Shown here piece after piece: positions 17,218 through 25,112 of a stretch of DNA of 62,338 bases. The position numbers were made by a program, and so were the translations under genes. The stretch lies in assembly GCF_000720925.1 (NCBI RefSeq), contig NZ_JOEE01000012.1, positions 1 to 62,338 of the forward strand. The letters are read 5' to 3'. This stretch comes from Phycicoccus jejuensis. Its GTDB lineage: Bacteria; Actinomycetota; Actinomycetes; Actinomycetales; Dermatophilaceae. Position 1 is the first letter of the stretch, and each line of letters begins with the position of its first letter. The notes below the pieces were generated by a model. It did not search any database. It was not told the origin of the DNA and saw nothing but the letters and a program-made list of their open reading frames with translations.

Positions 17218-18336
17218 TCAGGGCCGCTCGGTGACCGTGCGGCCTCCCTCGTCCCAGGTGATGCTCCGGTAGCCCGGCCCCCCCGGTGCCGCCGGGTAGG
17301 AGTAGCGGGTCCACAGCACGGCGAGGTCGGTGCCGGGCACCGGCGCGATCGTCAGCGGGTCCTCGACGACGGTGCCGGCGGCGGGGGTGAAGGTCCCGGC
17401 GGTCGTCCCGGCCGGCACGACCGCCGCGAACAGGCCGTCGATGCGGTCTCCCGTGCCCCGGCCGGACCCGAGGAACGGGCGGCCGCTGCTGTTGCGCGAG
17501 CCGTCGAGCTCCATCATCGACTGCCCCCCGTCAGCTGAGAAGGTGCCCATCCGGTCGAGGTCCTCGGACACGAAGACGACCGTCCGCTCCGCGTCATCGA
17601 GCGTTACCGCGGGCACGACGGCGCCGGTCTCGTCGTGGACCGTCCCGCGACCGTCCCACCAGAGGAGGTGCTGGACCGTGTCGGCGTCGCCGGCCACCTC
17701 GAACCGCACGGCGAACGCCTGCCGGCCCGTGCCGGCCAGGGGCGCCCGCGCCGAGGTCGACGCGTGGCCGCCCTCGTCGGACATCGGCGTGACGAGCTGG
17801 AACTCCTTCGCCTGCTCCGGGAGCACCCCGACGAGCACGTGCGCGTCCGGGCCGGCGGTGCCCCAGGTCGACGCGAGGGCGGGGACGCCGTCGAGGCTCG
17901 AGCCGCCCAGCATCGACGTGCTGCCGTCCGCGCCGACCGCGAGGTACTCGAGGTCCGGCGTGCCGCCGGGCGCGATCCGGACCCCCACCCGCTGGGGGCC
18001 CGGGATCGCGAGCGGTTCGCCGTCGGTGCTGCTCGAGAGGTCGGAGAACGGCTCGAGCAGCGCGGTGACGGGGCGCACCGAGGGAGCGCTGGTGCGCGTG
18101 GCCGGGACCTCCAGTGCGCGGTCCGACGACCCGTCGAGCGCGGCCCACGAGCCGATCCCGACGACCGTGACGGTGGCGAGCGCGGCGCCGGCCGCGGCCA
18201 TCCGGCGGCGGCGCACGACGCGGCGGCCGCTGCCGAGGACCTCGGTGGTGTCGATGTCGTGGAACGCGGGGTTCTCGGCCTCGGTGGCGCCGCGCAGCAG
18301 CGTGCGCAGCTCGTCCTCGAAGACGTCGTGGCTCAT
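17218..18336 (-). CDS. Probable membrane anti-sigma factor of the downstream SigE-type sigma factor
   Basis: A 372-residue protein. The cytoplasmic N-terminus (about 1-44) has ELRTLLRGATEAENPAFHDIDTTEVLGSGRRVVRRRR, then one membrane helix (about 45-64), then a long extracytoplasmic part of about 300 residues rich in Gly, Thr and Ser with beta-like repeats. No zinc-binding HxxxCxxC anti-sigma motif is visible. It is translationally coupled to the sigma factor gene by a 4-base ATGA overlap, which, with the topology, suggests an anti-sigma role. The assignment is from context; the outer domain could sense envelope state or carry another activity. Confidence 0.6.
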   Translation of the reverse strand: MSHDVFEDELRTLLRGATEAENPAFHDIDTTEVLGSGRRVVRRRRMAAAGAALATVTVVGIGSWAALDGSSDRALEVPATRTSAPSVRPVTALLEPFSDLSSSTDGEPLAIPGPQRVGVRIAPGGTPDLEYLAVGADGSTSMLGGSSLDGVPALASTWGTAGPDAHVLVGVLPEQAKEFQLVTPMSDEGGHASTSARAPLAGTGRQAFAVRFEVAGDADTVQHLLWWDGRGTVHDETGAVVPAVTLDDAERTVVFVSEDLDRMGTFSADGGQSMMELDGSRNSSGRPFLGSGRGTGDRIDGLFAAVVPAGTTAGTFTPAAGTVVEDPLTIAPVPGTDLAVLWTRYSYPAAPGGPGYRSITWDEGGRTVTERP

Positions 18337-18839
18337 CGGGTGCTCCCGTCGGTCGTGGTGAGCTGGGTGCGCAGGGCGGCGAGCCCGCGCGAGGCGGCGG
18401 ACTTGACGGAGCCGAGCGAGATGTCGAGCAGGTCGGCGACGGCCTGCTCGCTGAGGTCGGTGTAGTAGCGCAGGACGACGACACGTCGCTGCTGGTCGGG
18501 CAGGCCCGCGAGGAGGCGGACGACGAGGTCGCGGTCCTCGCTCGTCGTCGATGCGGACACGGGCGCTTCGGGCACCTCGCCGACGCTGACCTCGCCGCGG
18601 CGTCGGCGCCAGGAGTCGGTCCGTTCGTTGACGAGGATCTTGCGCGAGTACGCGAGCGCCCCCTCCGGACGCACCCGCGGCCAGGCGACGTAGGTCTTGA
18701 CGAGGGCGGCCTGCACGAGCTCGTGGGCCGCGTGGTGGTCGCCGGTGAGGAGCCACGCCGTGCGCAGCAGCGACGGCGAGGCCTGCTCGACGAAGGCCGT
18801 GAACGCGGCGTCGCGCTCGGCCCTCACCCGTGTGCTCAT
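18333..18839 (-). CDS. SigE-family (ECF) RNA polymerase sigma factor
   Basis: A 168-residue ECF sigma factor of the short actinobacterial SigE type. Region 2 contains AFTAFVEQASPSLLRTAWLLTGDHHAAHELVQAALVKTYVAW; region 4 contains LLAGLPDQQRRVVVLRYYTDLSEQAVADLLDISLGSVKSAASRGLAALR, a clear helix-turn-helix. The ATG has AGGAGG close upstream. It overlaps the downstream membrane protein, its likely anti-sigma factor. The pair is divergent from the PHP phosphoesterase gene. Confidence 0.88.
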   Translation of the reverse strand: MSTRVRAERDAAFTAFVEQASPSLLRTAWLLTGDHHAAHELVQAALVKTYVAWPRVRPEGALAYSRKILVNERTDSWRRRRGEVSVGEVPEAPVSASTTSEDRDLVVRLLAGLPDQQRRVVVLRYYTDLSEQAVADLLDISLGSVKSAASRGLAALRTQLTTTDGSTR

Positions 18840-18924
18840 GGATCCTCCTGGTGCTCGGTGTCACCCTCTCTACGGCGGCACCCGGGGAAAGGTTGCCCCG
18901 GTCGGGAGGGTCTTCGCTCGCCGA

Positions 18925-18930
18925 TAGCAT
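18925..18930 (+). promoter_or_regulatory. -10 box of a predicted leaderless promoter for the PHP gene
   Basis: TAGCAT ends 6 bases before the GTG at 18937. The close spacing supports that GTG as the start. Confidence 0.55.
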
Positions 18931-18936
18931 CTGCGA

Positions 18937-19782
18937 GTGATCGACCTGCACACGCACTCCACCGCGAGCGACGGCACACAGCCGCCGGCGCAGGTCGTGG
19001 CCTCCGCGGTGGAGGCCGGCCTCACGACGCTCGCGCTGACCGACCACGACACGACCCTCGGATGGACCGAGGCGTCCGAGGCCGCCCGCCGCCTGGGCAT
19101 CGCGCTCGTGCCCGGCATCGAGGTGTCCTGCGCCCGCGGCCGCCGGTCCGTGCACCTGCTGGCGTACCTGCCCGACCGCACGCACCCGGCCCTCGTCGCC
19201 GAGCTCGAGCAGGCGCGTGACAGCCGCGAGACCCGCCTGGACCGGATGGTCGACCGGATGGCCGCCGACGGCCTGCCGGTGTCGGTCGAGTCGGTGCGCG
19301 CCGAGGTCGAGGAGGGGGCGACCCCCGGGCGACCGCACATCGCCGACGCCCTCGTCCGGGCCGGCGCCGTCGCCCACCGCGACGAGGCGTTCGCCCACCT
19401 GCTCTCCGACCGGGGCCCCTACTACGTCGGCCACTACGCCCCGGACCCCGTGCGGGCGGTGGAGGTCGTCCGGGCCGCCGGCGGGGTGCCGGTGGTCGCG
19501 CACCCGCTGTCGGTCACCCGGGCCGGCACGGTCGGGGACGAGCTGCTCGAGGAGATGGTCGCCGCCGGGATGGCCGGCATCGAGGCGCACCACCGCGACC
19601 ACGACCCCGACGCGGTGCGCCACCTCGTCGACCTCGCCGCGTCCCTCGACGTCGTCGTCACGGGCTCCAGCGACTACCACGGCGACGGCAAGCAGAACCG
19701 CCTCGGCGAGCGCACGACGACGCCCGAGGTGCTCGAGCGGATCGAGGCGCTGGCCACCGGGGCCGAGGTGGTCCGGCCGTGA
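18937..19782 (+). CDS. PHP-domain phosphoesterase (3',5'-nucleoside bisphosphate phosphatase / RNase AM-like)
   Basis: A 281-residue PHP-domain metal phosphoesterase. Metal-binding motifs are IDLHTHSTASDG (3-14), LTDHDT (34-39), PGIEVS (60-65), VVAHPLS (about 187-193) and GSSDYHGD (about 246-253). This trinuclear-metal set matches the YciV/TrpH branch, which hydrolyses 3',5'-nucleoside bisphosphates and trims 5' ends of RNA. The GTG start is supported by the -10 box 6 bases upstream. It overlaps the MarC gene by 4 bases (GTGA). Confidence 0.85.
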   Translation: MIDLHTHSTASDGTQPPAQVVASAVEAGLTTLALTDHDTTLGWTEASEAARRLGIALVPGIEVSCARGRRSVHLLAYLPDRTHPALVAELEQARDSRETRLDRMVDRMAADGLPVSVESVRAEVEEGATPGRPHIADALVRAGAVAHRDEAFAHLLSDRGPYYVGHYAPDPVRAVEVVRAAGGVPVVAHPLSVTRAGTVGDELLEEMVAAGMAGIEAHHRDHDPDAVRHLVDLAASLDVVVTGSSDYHGDGKQNRLGERTTTPEVLERIEALATGAEVVRP

Positions 19783-20402
19783 GCTGGTTCGACGTCTCCG
19801 CCTTCACGACGACGTTCGTCACCCTCGTCGTCATCCTCGACCCACCCGGCGCCATCCCGATCTTCCTCGCGCTGACCGGCCCGCTCACCAAGGAGCAGAA
19901 GGTCTCGGCGGCCCGCCGCGCGAGCCTCGTGGCGCTCGGCGTCATCGCGTCGTTCGCGGTCTTCGGCCAGCGGATCCTCGACTACCTGCACATCTCGCTG
20001 CCCGCGCTGCAGGCGTCCGGCGGGCTGCTGCTCCTCATCGTCGCGCTCCAGCTGCTGACCGGCGCCGAGTCCGAGCAGCACGCCGACGCCGGGGTCAACG
20101 TCGCCCTCGTGCCGCTCGGCACCCCGCTGCTCGCGGGCCCCGGCGCCATCGTCGCGACGATGCTCGCCGTGCAGAACGCCGACGGCACCGGCGGCGTGGT
20201 GGCCGTGGCGGTCGCGCTCGTCGCCGCGCTCGGGCTGGTCTTCGTCGTCTTCCGGTTCGCGACCCCGCTCGCCCGGCTCCTCAAGGACAGCGGCATCGTC
20301 CTGCTCACCCGCATCGCCGGCCTGCTGCTCTCGGCCATCGCCGTGCAGATGGTCGCCGACGCCGTCATCGCCTTCGTCCAGGGGGCCGGCGCCACGCACT
20401 GA
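19779..20402 (+). CDS. MarC-family integral membrane protein
   Basis: A 207-residue protein with about six membrane helices. Family signatures are LVVILDPPGAIPIFLALTGPLTKEQ in the first loop, VPLGTPLLAGPGAI in the middle, and RIAGLLLSAIAVQMVADAV in the last helix. MarC proteins were once linked to multiple antibiotic resistance, but that role is not supported for the family and the substrate is unknown. The GTG start overlaps the PHP gene stop. Confidence 0.85.
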   Translation: MSWFDVSAFTTTFVTLVVILDPPGAIPIFLALTGPLTKEQKVSAARRASLVALGVIASFAVFGQRILDYLHISLPALQASGGLLLLIVALQLLTGAESEQHADAGVNVALVPLGTPLLAGPGAIVATMLAVQNADGTGGVVAVAVALVAALGLVFVVFRFATPLARLLKDSGIVLLTRIAGLLLSAIAVQMVADAVIAFVQGAGATH

Positions 20403-20424
20403 GGCCCGTCGAGGCGGGCCGGCA

Positions 20425-21168
20425 TCAGGGGAGGGTCAGCTCGAAGGCCGCGCCGGTGCCGGTGTCGAGCAGGCGCAGCTCCCCGCCGTGTGCCCGGGCC
20501 AGCCCGCGCGCGATCGGCAGCCCGAGGCCCGCGCCGCCGCGGTCGCGGGAGCGGGCCTCGTCGAGCCGGACGAGCCGCTCGAAGATGCGCTCGCGGTCCG
20601 CGCGCGGTACGCCCGGCCCGTCGTCGGCGACGACGACGCGCCCGCCGGGGCCGACGTCGAGGTGCACGCGGCCGTCGGGGCCGGCCGCGCGCCGGGCGTT
20701 GTCGACGAGGTTGGTGAGGACCTGCGTGACGCGGTCGGGGTCGGCCTCGACGAGCGCCGGCCCGTGCGCGGTGCCGACGGTGACCGCCGCGCCCGGCCGC
20801 CCTGCCGCGGAGGCGGCCACGTCCTCGGCGAGGTCGTGGAGGTCGACCGGTCGTCGCTCGAGCTCGACCCCGCGGTCGATCCGGGCCATGAGCAGGAGGT
20901 CGTCGGCGAGGCGGCCGGCGCGCTGCGACTCGCGGACGACCCCGGCGAGCAGGCGCTCCTGCTCCTCGCGCTCCGGCCGCCCGAGCAGCAGCGCCTCGGC
21001 GGAGGCCTGCACCCCCGCGAGGGGGGTCCGCAGCTCGTGCGCGGCCTCGAGCACGAAGTCGCGCACCCGCGCCTCGGCGGCGACGGCGCGGCCCTCGGCG
21101 CCCTCGACGGCGTCGAGCATCTCGTCGAAGGCGCCGGCCATCCGGCCCAGCTCGGTCTGGGACCCCAC
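20425..21168 (-). pseudogene. Truncated sensor histidine kinase (sensor and membrane part missing)
   Basis: About 247 codons remain of an orthodox histidine kinase. The frame begins inside the HAMP linker (QTELGRMAGAFDEMLDAVE), then has the H-box FVLEAAHELRTPLAGVQASAEAL, N-box VLTNLVDNARRAA, G1 VVADDGPGVP, F-box RIFERLVRLDEARSRDRG and G2 GAGLGLPIARGLARAHGG. No signal, membrane helix or sensor domain lies upstream; sequence just beyond it is a GC hairpin and then the divergent purU gene. No response regulator gene is adjacent. A GTG at 21168 or ATG at 21141 could still start a soluble kinase core. Most likely it is a remnant of a two-component system. Confidence 0.75.
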
Positions 21169-21181
21169 CCGGCACCGGCAC

Positions 21182-21216
21182 CCGGCCCGGCGGACGCGCA
21201 CGCGCCGCCGGGCCGG
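21182..21216. other. GC-rich perfect hairpin between the kinase fragment and purU
   Basis: CCGGCCCGGCGG at 21182-21193 pairs perfectly with CCGCCGGGCCGG at 21205-21216 across an 11-base loop. It lies at the truncated end of the histidine kinase and just before the purU -10 box. It may be a terminator-like structure left at a deletion junction. Confidence 0.5.
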
Positions 21217-21223
21217 ACCTCCG

Positions 21224-21229
21224 TACGGT
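21224..21229 (+). promoter_or_regulatory. -10 box of a predicted leaderless purU promoter
   Basis: TACGGT ends 6 bases before the GTG at 21236. Confidence 0.45.
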
Positions 21230-21235
21230 GGACCC

Positions 21236-22087
21236 GTGCCCGAGTACGTCCTGCTCCTGTCCTGCCCCGACCGACCCGGCATCGTCGCGGCGGTCACGAC
21301 CCTGCTCTTCGAGCACGATGGCAACATCGAGGAGAGCCAGCAGTTCGACGACGTGCGCACCGACCAGTTCTTCCTGCGCATCCGGTGGTCCGTGGCGGGG
21401 GAGGACCGCGGCGTCGAGCGCTGGCAGGAGCTGCTGGCACCCGTCGCCGAGCGCTTCGCGATGCAGTGGTCGCTGCGCGACGCGCACACGCCGACCCGTG
21501 CGCTGCTCATGGTCAGCCGCTTCGGGCACTGCCTCAACGACCTGCTCTTCCGGTGGCGCAGCGGGCAGCTCAACCTCGACGTGCCGGCCGTGGTCTCCAA
21601 CCACCGCGCCCTCGAGCCGCTCGTCACCTCCTACGGCATCCCGTTCGTCCACGTGCCGGTGACCGCCGACACCAAGGCCGAGGCCGAGGCGCGGCTGCTC
21701 GAGGTCGTCGCCGAGCACGACGTCGACCTCGTCGTCCTCGCCCGCTACATGCAGGTCCTCTCGGACTCGCTGGCGCGCGACCTCGAGGGGCGCGTCATCA
21801 ACATCCACCACTCGTTCCTTCCCTCGTTCAAGGGCGCGAAGCCCTACCACCAGGCGCACGAGCGGGGGGTCAAGCTCGTCGGGGCGACCGCGCACTACGT
21901 GACGCCGGACCTCGACGAGGGGCCGATCATCGAGCAGGACGTCGTGCGCGCCGACCACCGGATGACGCCCGAGGCGCTCGTCCGGGCCGGCGAGGAGGTC
22001 GAGTCGCGGGTGCTCGCGCGGGCCGTCCGGTGGCACTGCGAGTCGCGCATCCTCCTCAACGGGACGCGGACGGTCGTCTTCGACTGA
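21236..22087 (+). CDS. purU: Formyltetrahydrofolate deformylase
   Basis: A 283-residue enzyme hydrolysing 10-formyl-THF to formate and THF, balancing the one-carbon pool. An N-terminal ACT domain (VLLLSCPDRPGIVAAVTTLLFEHDGNIEES, 5-34) is followed by the formyltransferase-like catalytic domain. The active-site Asn-His set is in GRVINIHHSFLPSFKGAKPYHQA and the catalytic Asp in YVTPDLDEGPIIEQD. The GTG start is supported by the -10 box. In this window it would be an outlet for one-carbon units released by the methyl-group catabolism encoded 10-30 kb downstream. It is divergent from the kinase fragment. Confidence 0.95.
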   Translation: MPEYVLLLSCPDRPGIVAAVTTLLFEHDGNIEESQQFDDVRTDQFFLRIRWSVAGEDRGVERWQELLAPVAERFAMQWSLRDAHTPTRALLMVSRFGHCLNDLLFRWRSGQLNLDVPAVVSNHRALEPLVTSYGIPFVHVPVTADTKAEAEARLLEVVAEHDVDLVVLARYMQVLSDSLARDLEGRVINIHHSFLPSFKGAKPYHQAHERGVKLVGATAHYVTPDLDEGPIIEQDVVRADHRMTPEALVRAGEEVESRVLARAVRWHCESRILLNGTRTVVFD

Positions 22088-22108
22088 CCTGTCGGGCCGC
22101 CCTGCGGC

Positions 22109-22279
22109 TCAGGGCGTGCGGTGCCGCGCGACGCCGAGGTGCGGCAGGTGCGCCGCCGCCGGCCGCGGGATGCGCGGAAGGTGCAGCTGCCGGGGCGGGG
22201 CCTCGCGGCGGGCGAGCTGCTCGGCGGTCCAGTCGGACGGGGTGACGGCGCGGGCGATGCCCGGGGTGATGGTCCTCAT
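22109..22279 (-). CDS. Possible small hypothetical protein (56 residues)
   Basis: An ATG at 22279 opens a 56-residue Arg/Pro-rich frame (MRTITPGIARAVTPSDWTAEQLARREAPPR...). It fills part of an otherwise empty 236-base gap between purU and the next gene. There is no ribosome site and no recognised family, so it may be spurious. Confidence 0.25.
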   Translation of the reverse strand: MRTITPGIARAVTPSDWTAEQLARREAPPRQLHLPRIPRPAAAHLPHLGVARHRTP

Positions 22280-22323
22280 GTGGTGAAGAGCGCCGGGTGG
22301 GCCGCGGTGATACGGGCGTGTCC

Positions 22324-22773
22324 TCAGCCGCGCGAGGAGTCCTCCGGGGTGGCGGCGTGGCCGGCGCGGCCCGCGGTGCGGCGGTCCTCCTTCATCTCCG
22401 CCTCGAAGACGTGCCGGCGGCCCTCCATCAGCTCCTCGCGGGCGCGCCGCTCGTGCTCGCGGAAGGTCGCGTAGTACCCGTCGTCGTACTCCTCGACGAC
22501 CTGGAAGGACCAGCGTCCGGCGAGGACGTTCCGGCCCACGAGGTCGGTCTCGACGCGGTCGGCGAGCTCGGTGTGGCCGGCGTCGCGCAGCGCGTCGACC
22601 GCCTCGCCGAGGGTGAGGTCGGCCGTCCCGCAGCGGCGGTGGAAGGCGTAGAGGTGCCCGCGGGCCTCCTCGACGACCTCGAGGGCCTCCGAGAGCTTGC
22701 CGAGGGCGGCGACGGTGGCGTCGCTCGTGCCGGCGGGTCGGGTGTGCGCGTCGTCGACGGAGTCGTGGGCCAT
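22324..22773 (-). CDS. Hypothetical helical protein
   Basis: A 149-residue acidic, helix-rich protein of a type common but uncharacterised in actinobacteria. It includes ALGKLSEALEVVEEARGHLYAFHRRCGTADLTLGEAVDALRDAGH, then DRVETDLVGRNVLAGRWSFQVVEEYDDGYY and a charged REHERRAREELMEGRRHVFEAEMKEDRR segment, probably a coiled coil. No signal peptide or membrane helix is seen. Codon use matches neighbours. It is divergent from the gene at 22846. Confidence 0.6.
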   Translation of the reverse strand: MAHDSVDDAHTRPAGTSDATVAALGKLSEALEVVEEARGHLYAFHRRCGTADLTLGEAVDALRDAGHTELADRVETDLVGRNVLAGRWSFQVVEEYDDGYYATFREHERRAREELMEGRRHVFEAEMKEDRRTAGRAGHAATPEDSSRG

Positions 22774-22845
22774 GGACCGACGCTACGGGCACGGCCCTGT
22801 GGAAAACCCCGCGGCGCTCGCGTGGGTTTCGGCCACGCTCGAGGC

Positions 22846-23280
22846 ATGAGCTTCGACGACCTGCCCGAGACCTGGCCCGACCTGCCCCTCGACGACCCGC
22901 TCCTCGCGGCCGACGTCGTCGACCTCGTCGTGTCCCACGCCGACCGCGTCGACGGGTGCGCCGGGTTCCTCCTGCTCGACGACACCCTGCGGCTGCGCAC
23001 GCCGCTCGTCATCGGCGACACCGGGGACGAGCACGACCCCTGGGAGCTGCGCGACGGCCTCGTCGAGGCGCTGCGGCCCCTCGACCTCGGCGGGGTGGTG
23101 CTCGCCCGCGGTCGCGACGGCTCGGTGCTGCTCACCGACACCGACCGCGCGTGGCACGAGATGGCCCTCGACGTCTGCCGCCGGCTCGGGGTCCCGCTCG
23201 TCGCGGCGTTCGTCGCCACCCCGGCGGCGGTGCGGCCCTTCCCGGCGCCGCTGCGGGCGGCCGACGACCTCGCGTCGTGA
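22846..23280 (+). CDS. Hypothetical protein
   Basis: A 144-residue acidic protein (MSFDDLPETWPDLPLDDPLLAADVVDLVVSHADR...). It has alternating hydrophobic segments, for example FLLLDDTLRLRTPLVIGD and LGGVVLARGRDGSVLLTDTDRAWHEMALDVCRRLGVPLVAAFVATP, which suggest a compact alpha/beta fold. I do not recognise the family. It converges on the CGNR regulator gene with a 24-base gap. Confidence 0.6.
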   Translation: MSFDDLPETWPDLPLDDPLLAADVVDLVVSHADRVDGCAGFLLLDDTLRLRTPLVIGDTGDEHDPWELRDGLVEALRPLDLGGVVLARGRDGSVLLTDTDRAWHEMALDVCRRLGVPLVAAFVATPAAVRPFPAPLRAADDLAS

Positions 23281-23304
23281 GCGCCGGTCGGGACCGGCCG
23301 CGGC

Positions 23305-23877
23305 TCAACCCTGCCGGGTGCGTCGGCGGTGCGCGGCGGCCTTGACCCGGTTCTGGCAGCGCGTGGAGCAGAAGCGTCGGTGGGTGTTGCGGCTGCGGTC
23401 GACCCACACGCGGTCACAGCCCGGCGCCCGGCAGACCCCGAGCCGCGAGCCCAGGTCGCCACCGATCGCCATCGCGAGCCCGGCGGCGATGCCCGCGGAC
23501 CACCCGCGCGCGAAGGAGGTGTCGGGCCCGTGGAAGTGGATGGCCCAGCGCCCGTCGGGGGAGCGGTCGAGCTCGGGGTGGGCCTGCGTCCGGCGCAGCA
23601 TGCGGTTGACGAGGTCGGCGGCGTCGTCGTCGCGCCCCGCGTCGAGGTGCTCGACGACCTCGCGGGCCGCGTGGACCTCCGGCAGCAGGTCATCGAGGTC
23701 CCGGGCCGACGGGCGCGGGTCGTAGCCGTCGTAGCGGACCGCCTCGACGACCGCGCCGCGCAGGGCGGCCCGGGGCGGTGCCGGGTGCTCGCGGCCGCCG
23801 TCGGTGCCCGGGGTCAGCGCGTTGACGAGGCGGACCGTCGTGTCGAGCACGGCGTCGACGTGACTGTTGAAACGCAT
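23305..23877 (-). CDS. CGNR-type zinc finger (ABATE domain) regulator, CQNR variant
   Basis: A 190-residue protein of the ABATE/CGNR family, putative stress-related transcription regulators in actinobacteria. The N-terminal domain (about 1-135) contains RLVNALTP and the LDDLLPEVHAAREVV helix. The C-terminal zinc knuckle reads GVCRAPGCDRVWVDRSRNTHRRFCSTRCQNRVKAAAHRRR. Four Cys are kept, but the signature CGNR is CQNR here. It is divergent from an MFS exporter gene with only 26 bases between start codons, the usual arrangement of a regulator with its target. Confidence 0.8.
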   Translation of the reverse strand: MRFNSHVDAVLDTTVRLVNALTPGTDGGREHPAPPRAALRGAVVEAVRYDGYDPRPSARDLDDLLPEVHAAREVVEHLDAGRDDDAADLVNRMLRRTQAHPELDRSPDGRWAIHFHGPDTSFARGWSAGIAAGLAMAIGGDLGSRLGVCRAPGCDRVWVDRSRNTHRRFCSTRCQNRVKAAAHRRRTRQG

Positions 23878-23903
23878 GACTGAAGGTACCTACTCTCACG
23901 TGC
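23878..23903. promoter_or_regulatory. 26-base shared divergent promoter of the CGNR regulator and the MFS gene
   Basis: On the plus strand TACTCT (23891-23896) lies 7 bases before the MFS ATG. On the minus strand TAGGTA lies about 9 bases before the regulator ATG. Both transcripts should be leaderless or nearly so, and the two promoters overlap, so one bound protein could control both. Confidence 0.5.
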
Positions 23904-25112
23904 ATGTCACTGCTGAAGAAGCCTACGTCAGTCATCGGCGTCCTTGTCGCCGCCCGTGTCGTCAACCGGCTCGGCGGCGCCGGGATGGGGTTCCTCGGCG
24001 TCCGGCTCACGCGCGACCTCGGGGTGCCGCTCGGCACGACCTCGGTCGTCCTCGCGCTGTTCGGCGCGGCGACGATCCCCTCGCGGGTCCTCGGGGGCGT
24101 CGTGACGACCCGATGGGGCCCGCGCGCCGCCCTCGTCGCCGGGCTGGCCGCGGCCGGGGTGGCCCAGGCGGTCGTGGCGGCCGGGGAGGACCTCCTCGTC
24201 GTCGGGGCGGGCGTCGTCGCCCTCGGCCTGGCCTACGAGGTCGTCGAGCCGGCGACCCAGACCGCCGTCGTCTCGGGCGTCGAGCCGGGGCGGCGGGCCT
24301 CGCGCTTCTCGCTGCTCTGGGCGAGCCTCTCGGTGGCCGGGGTCGTCGCCGGCGTGCTCGCCGCCCTCGTCACCCGCTGGGGCGTCGGTGCCCTCTTCGC
24401 CGTCGACGCCGCGAGCAGCCTCCTCGCCGCGGCGCTCGTCGCGCTGCTCCTCCCCGCGCTGCCACGGCCGTCGCGGGTGCCCCGCGCCTGGCGGTCCGCG
24501 CTGCGTCCGCCGGTGCTCGGGTGGGCCGGGCTGTGCACCGTCTCGGCCACCGTCGTCATGGTCGTCGTGCTCGTCCTCCCGCTGGCCGTCGAGCGGGCCG
24601 GCCACCCGCCGTCGACGACCGCCTGGCTCCTCGTGGCCGGCGCGCTGTCGGCGGTCGCCACGCACCGGGTCCTCGCGCGGGTCGAGGTGGACGCCCCGGC
24701 CCACCGGGTGCTCGCGGCCGGGTTCGCGCTGCTCGGCGCGGCGCTCACGGCGTGGGCGGTCGGTGGCGTGCCCGCGCTCGTCACCGGCGCGGTGCTCGAG
24801 GGCGCCGCCGGGACGCTGGTCGTCGGGACCCAGCAGGCGGTCGCGTCCCGCCTCGCCATGCCCGGCGCCGAGGCCGCCGTCATGACGGTCCAGGGCCTCT
24901 CGTGGGGGGTCGCGACGCTCGTCGCACCGCTGCTCGGGGGTGCGCTCCTCGGGCTGGACCCCGCCGCGCCGTGGCTCGCCGGCGCGGCGGTGGCCCTGCT
25001 CCTCGCCGCCGGTCACGCCCGGCCGCCCGCGGCGCTCAGGCCGAAGTGGTCGGCTCCGCGAGCCGCAGGAACTCGAGGTGGCGCTCGTAGTGGTCGAGGC
25101 AGTCGTGGATGA
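23904..25112 (+). CDS. MFS-family transporter
   Basis: A 402-residue major facilitator protein with about 12 hydrophobic segments. The N-half has ARVVNRLGGAGMGFLGVRLTRDLG and the loop 2-3 motif RVLGGVVTTRWGPRAAL (a GxxxDRxGRR-like variant). Loops are short and no soluble domain is present, suggesting a drug- or metabolite-type exporter. Divergent from the CGNR regulator. The C-terminal tail after the last helix (KWSAPRAAGTRGGARSGRG) reads 77 bases into the convergent BCCT gene, so the native tail is an Arg/Gly-rich extension or the stop has been lost and moved. Confidence 0.8.
   Translation: MSLLKKPTSVIGVLVAARVVNRLGGAGMGFLGVRLTRDLGVPLGTTSVVLALFGAATIPSRVLGGVVTTRWGPRAALVAGLAAAGVAQAVVAAGEDLLVVGAGVVALGLAYEVVEPATQTAVVSGVEPGRRASRFSLLWASLSVAGVVAGVLAALVTRWGVGALFAVDAASSLLAAALVALLLPALPRPSRVPRAWRSALRPPVLGWAGLCTVSATVVMVVVLVLPLAVERAGHPPSTTAWLLVAGALSAVATHRVLARVEVDAPAHRVLAAGFALLGAALTAWAVGGVPALVTGAVLEGAAGTLVVGTQQAVASRLAMPGAEAAVMTVQGLSWGVATLVAPLLGGALLGLDPAAPWLAGAAVALLLAAGHARPPAALRPKWSAPRAAGTRGGARSGRGSRG

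Noticed and set aside
22109..22279. A firm small gene downstream of purU
   Set aside because: No ribosome site, promoter or family; listed only with low confidence.
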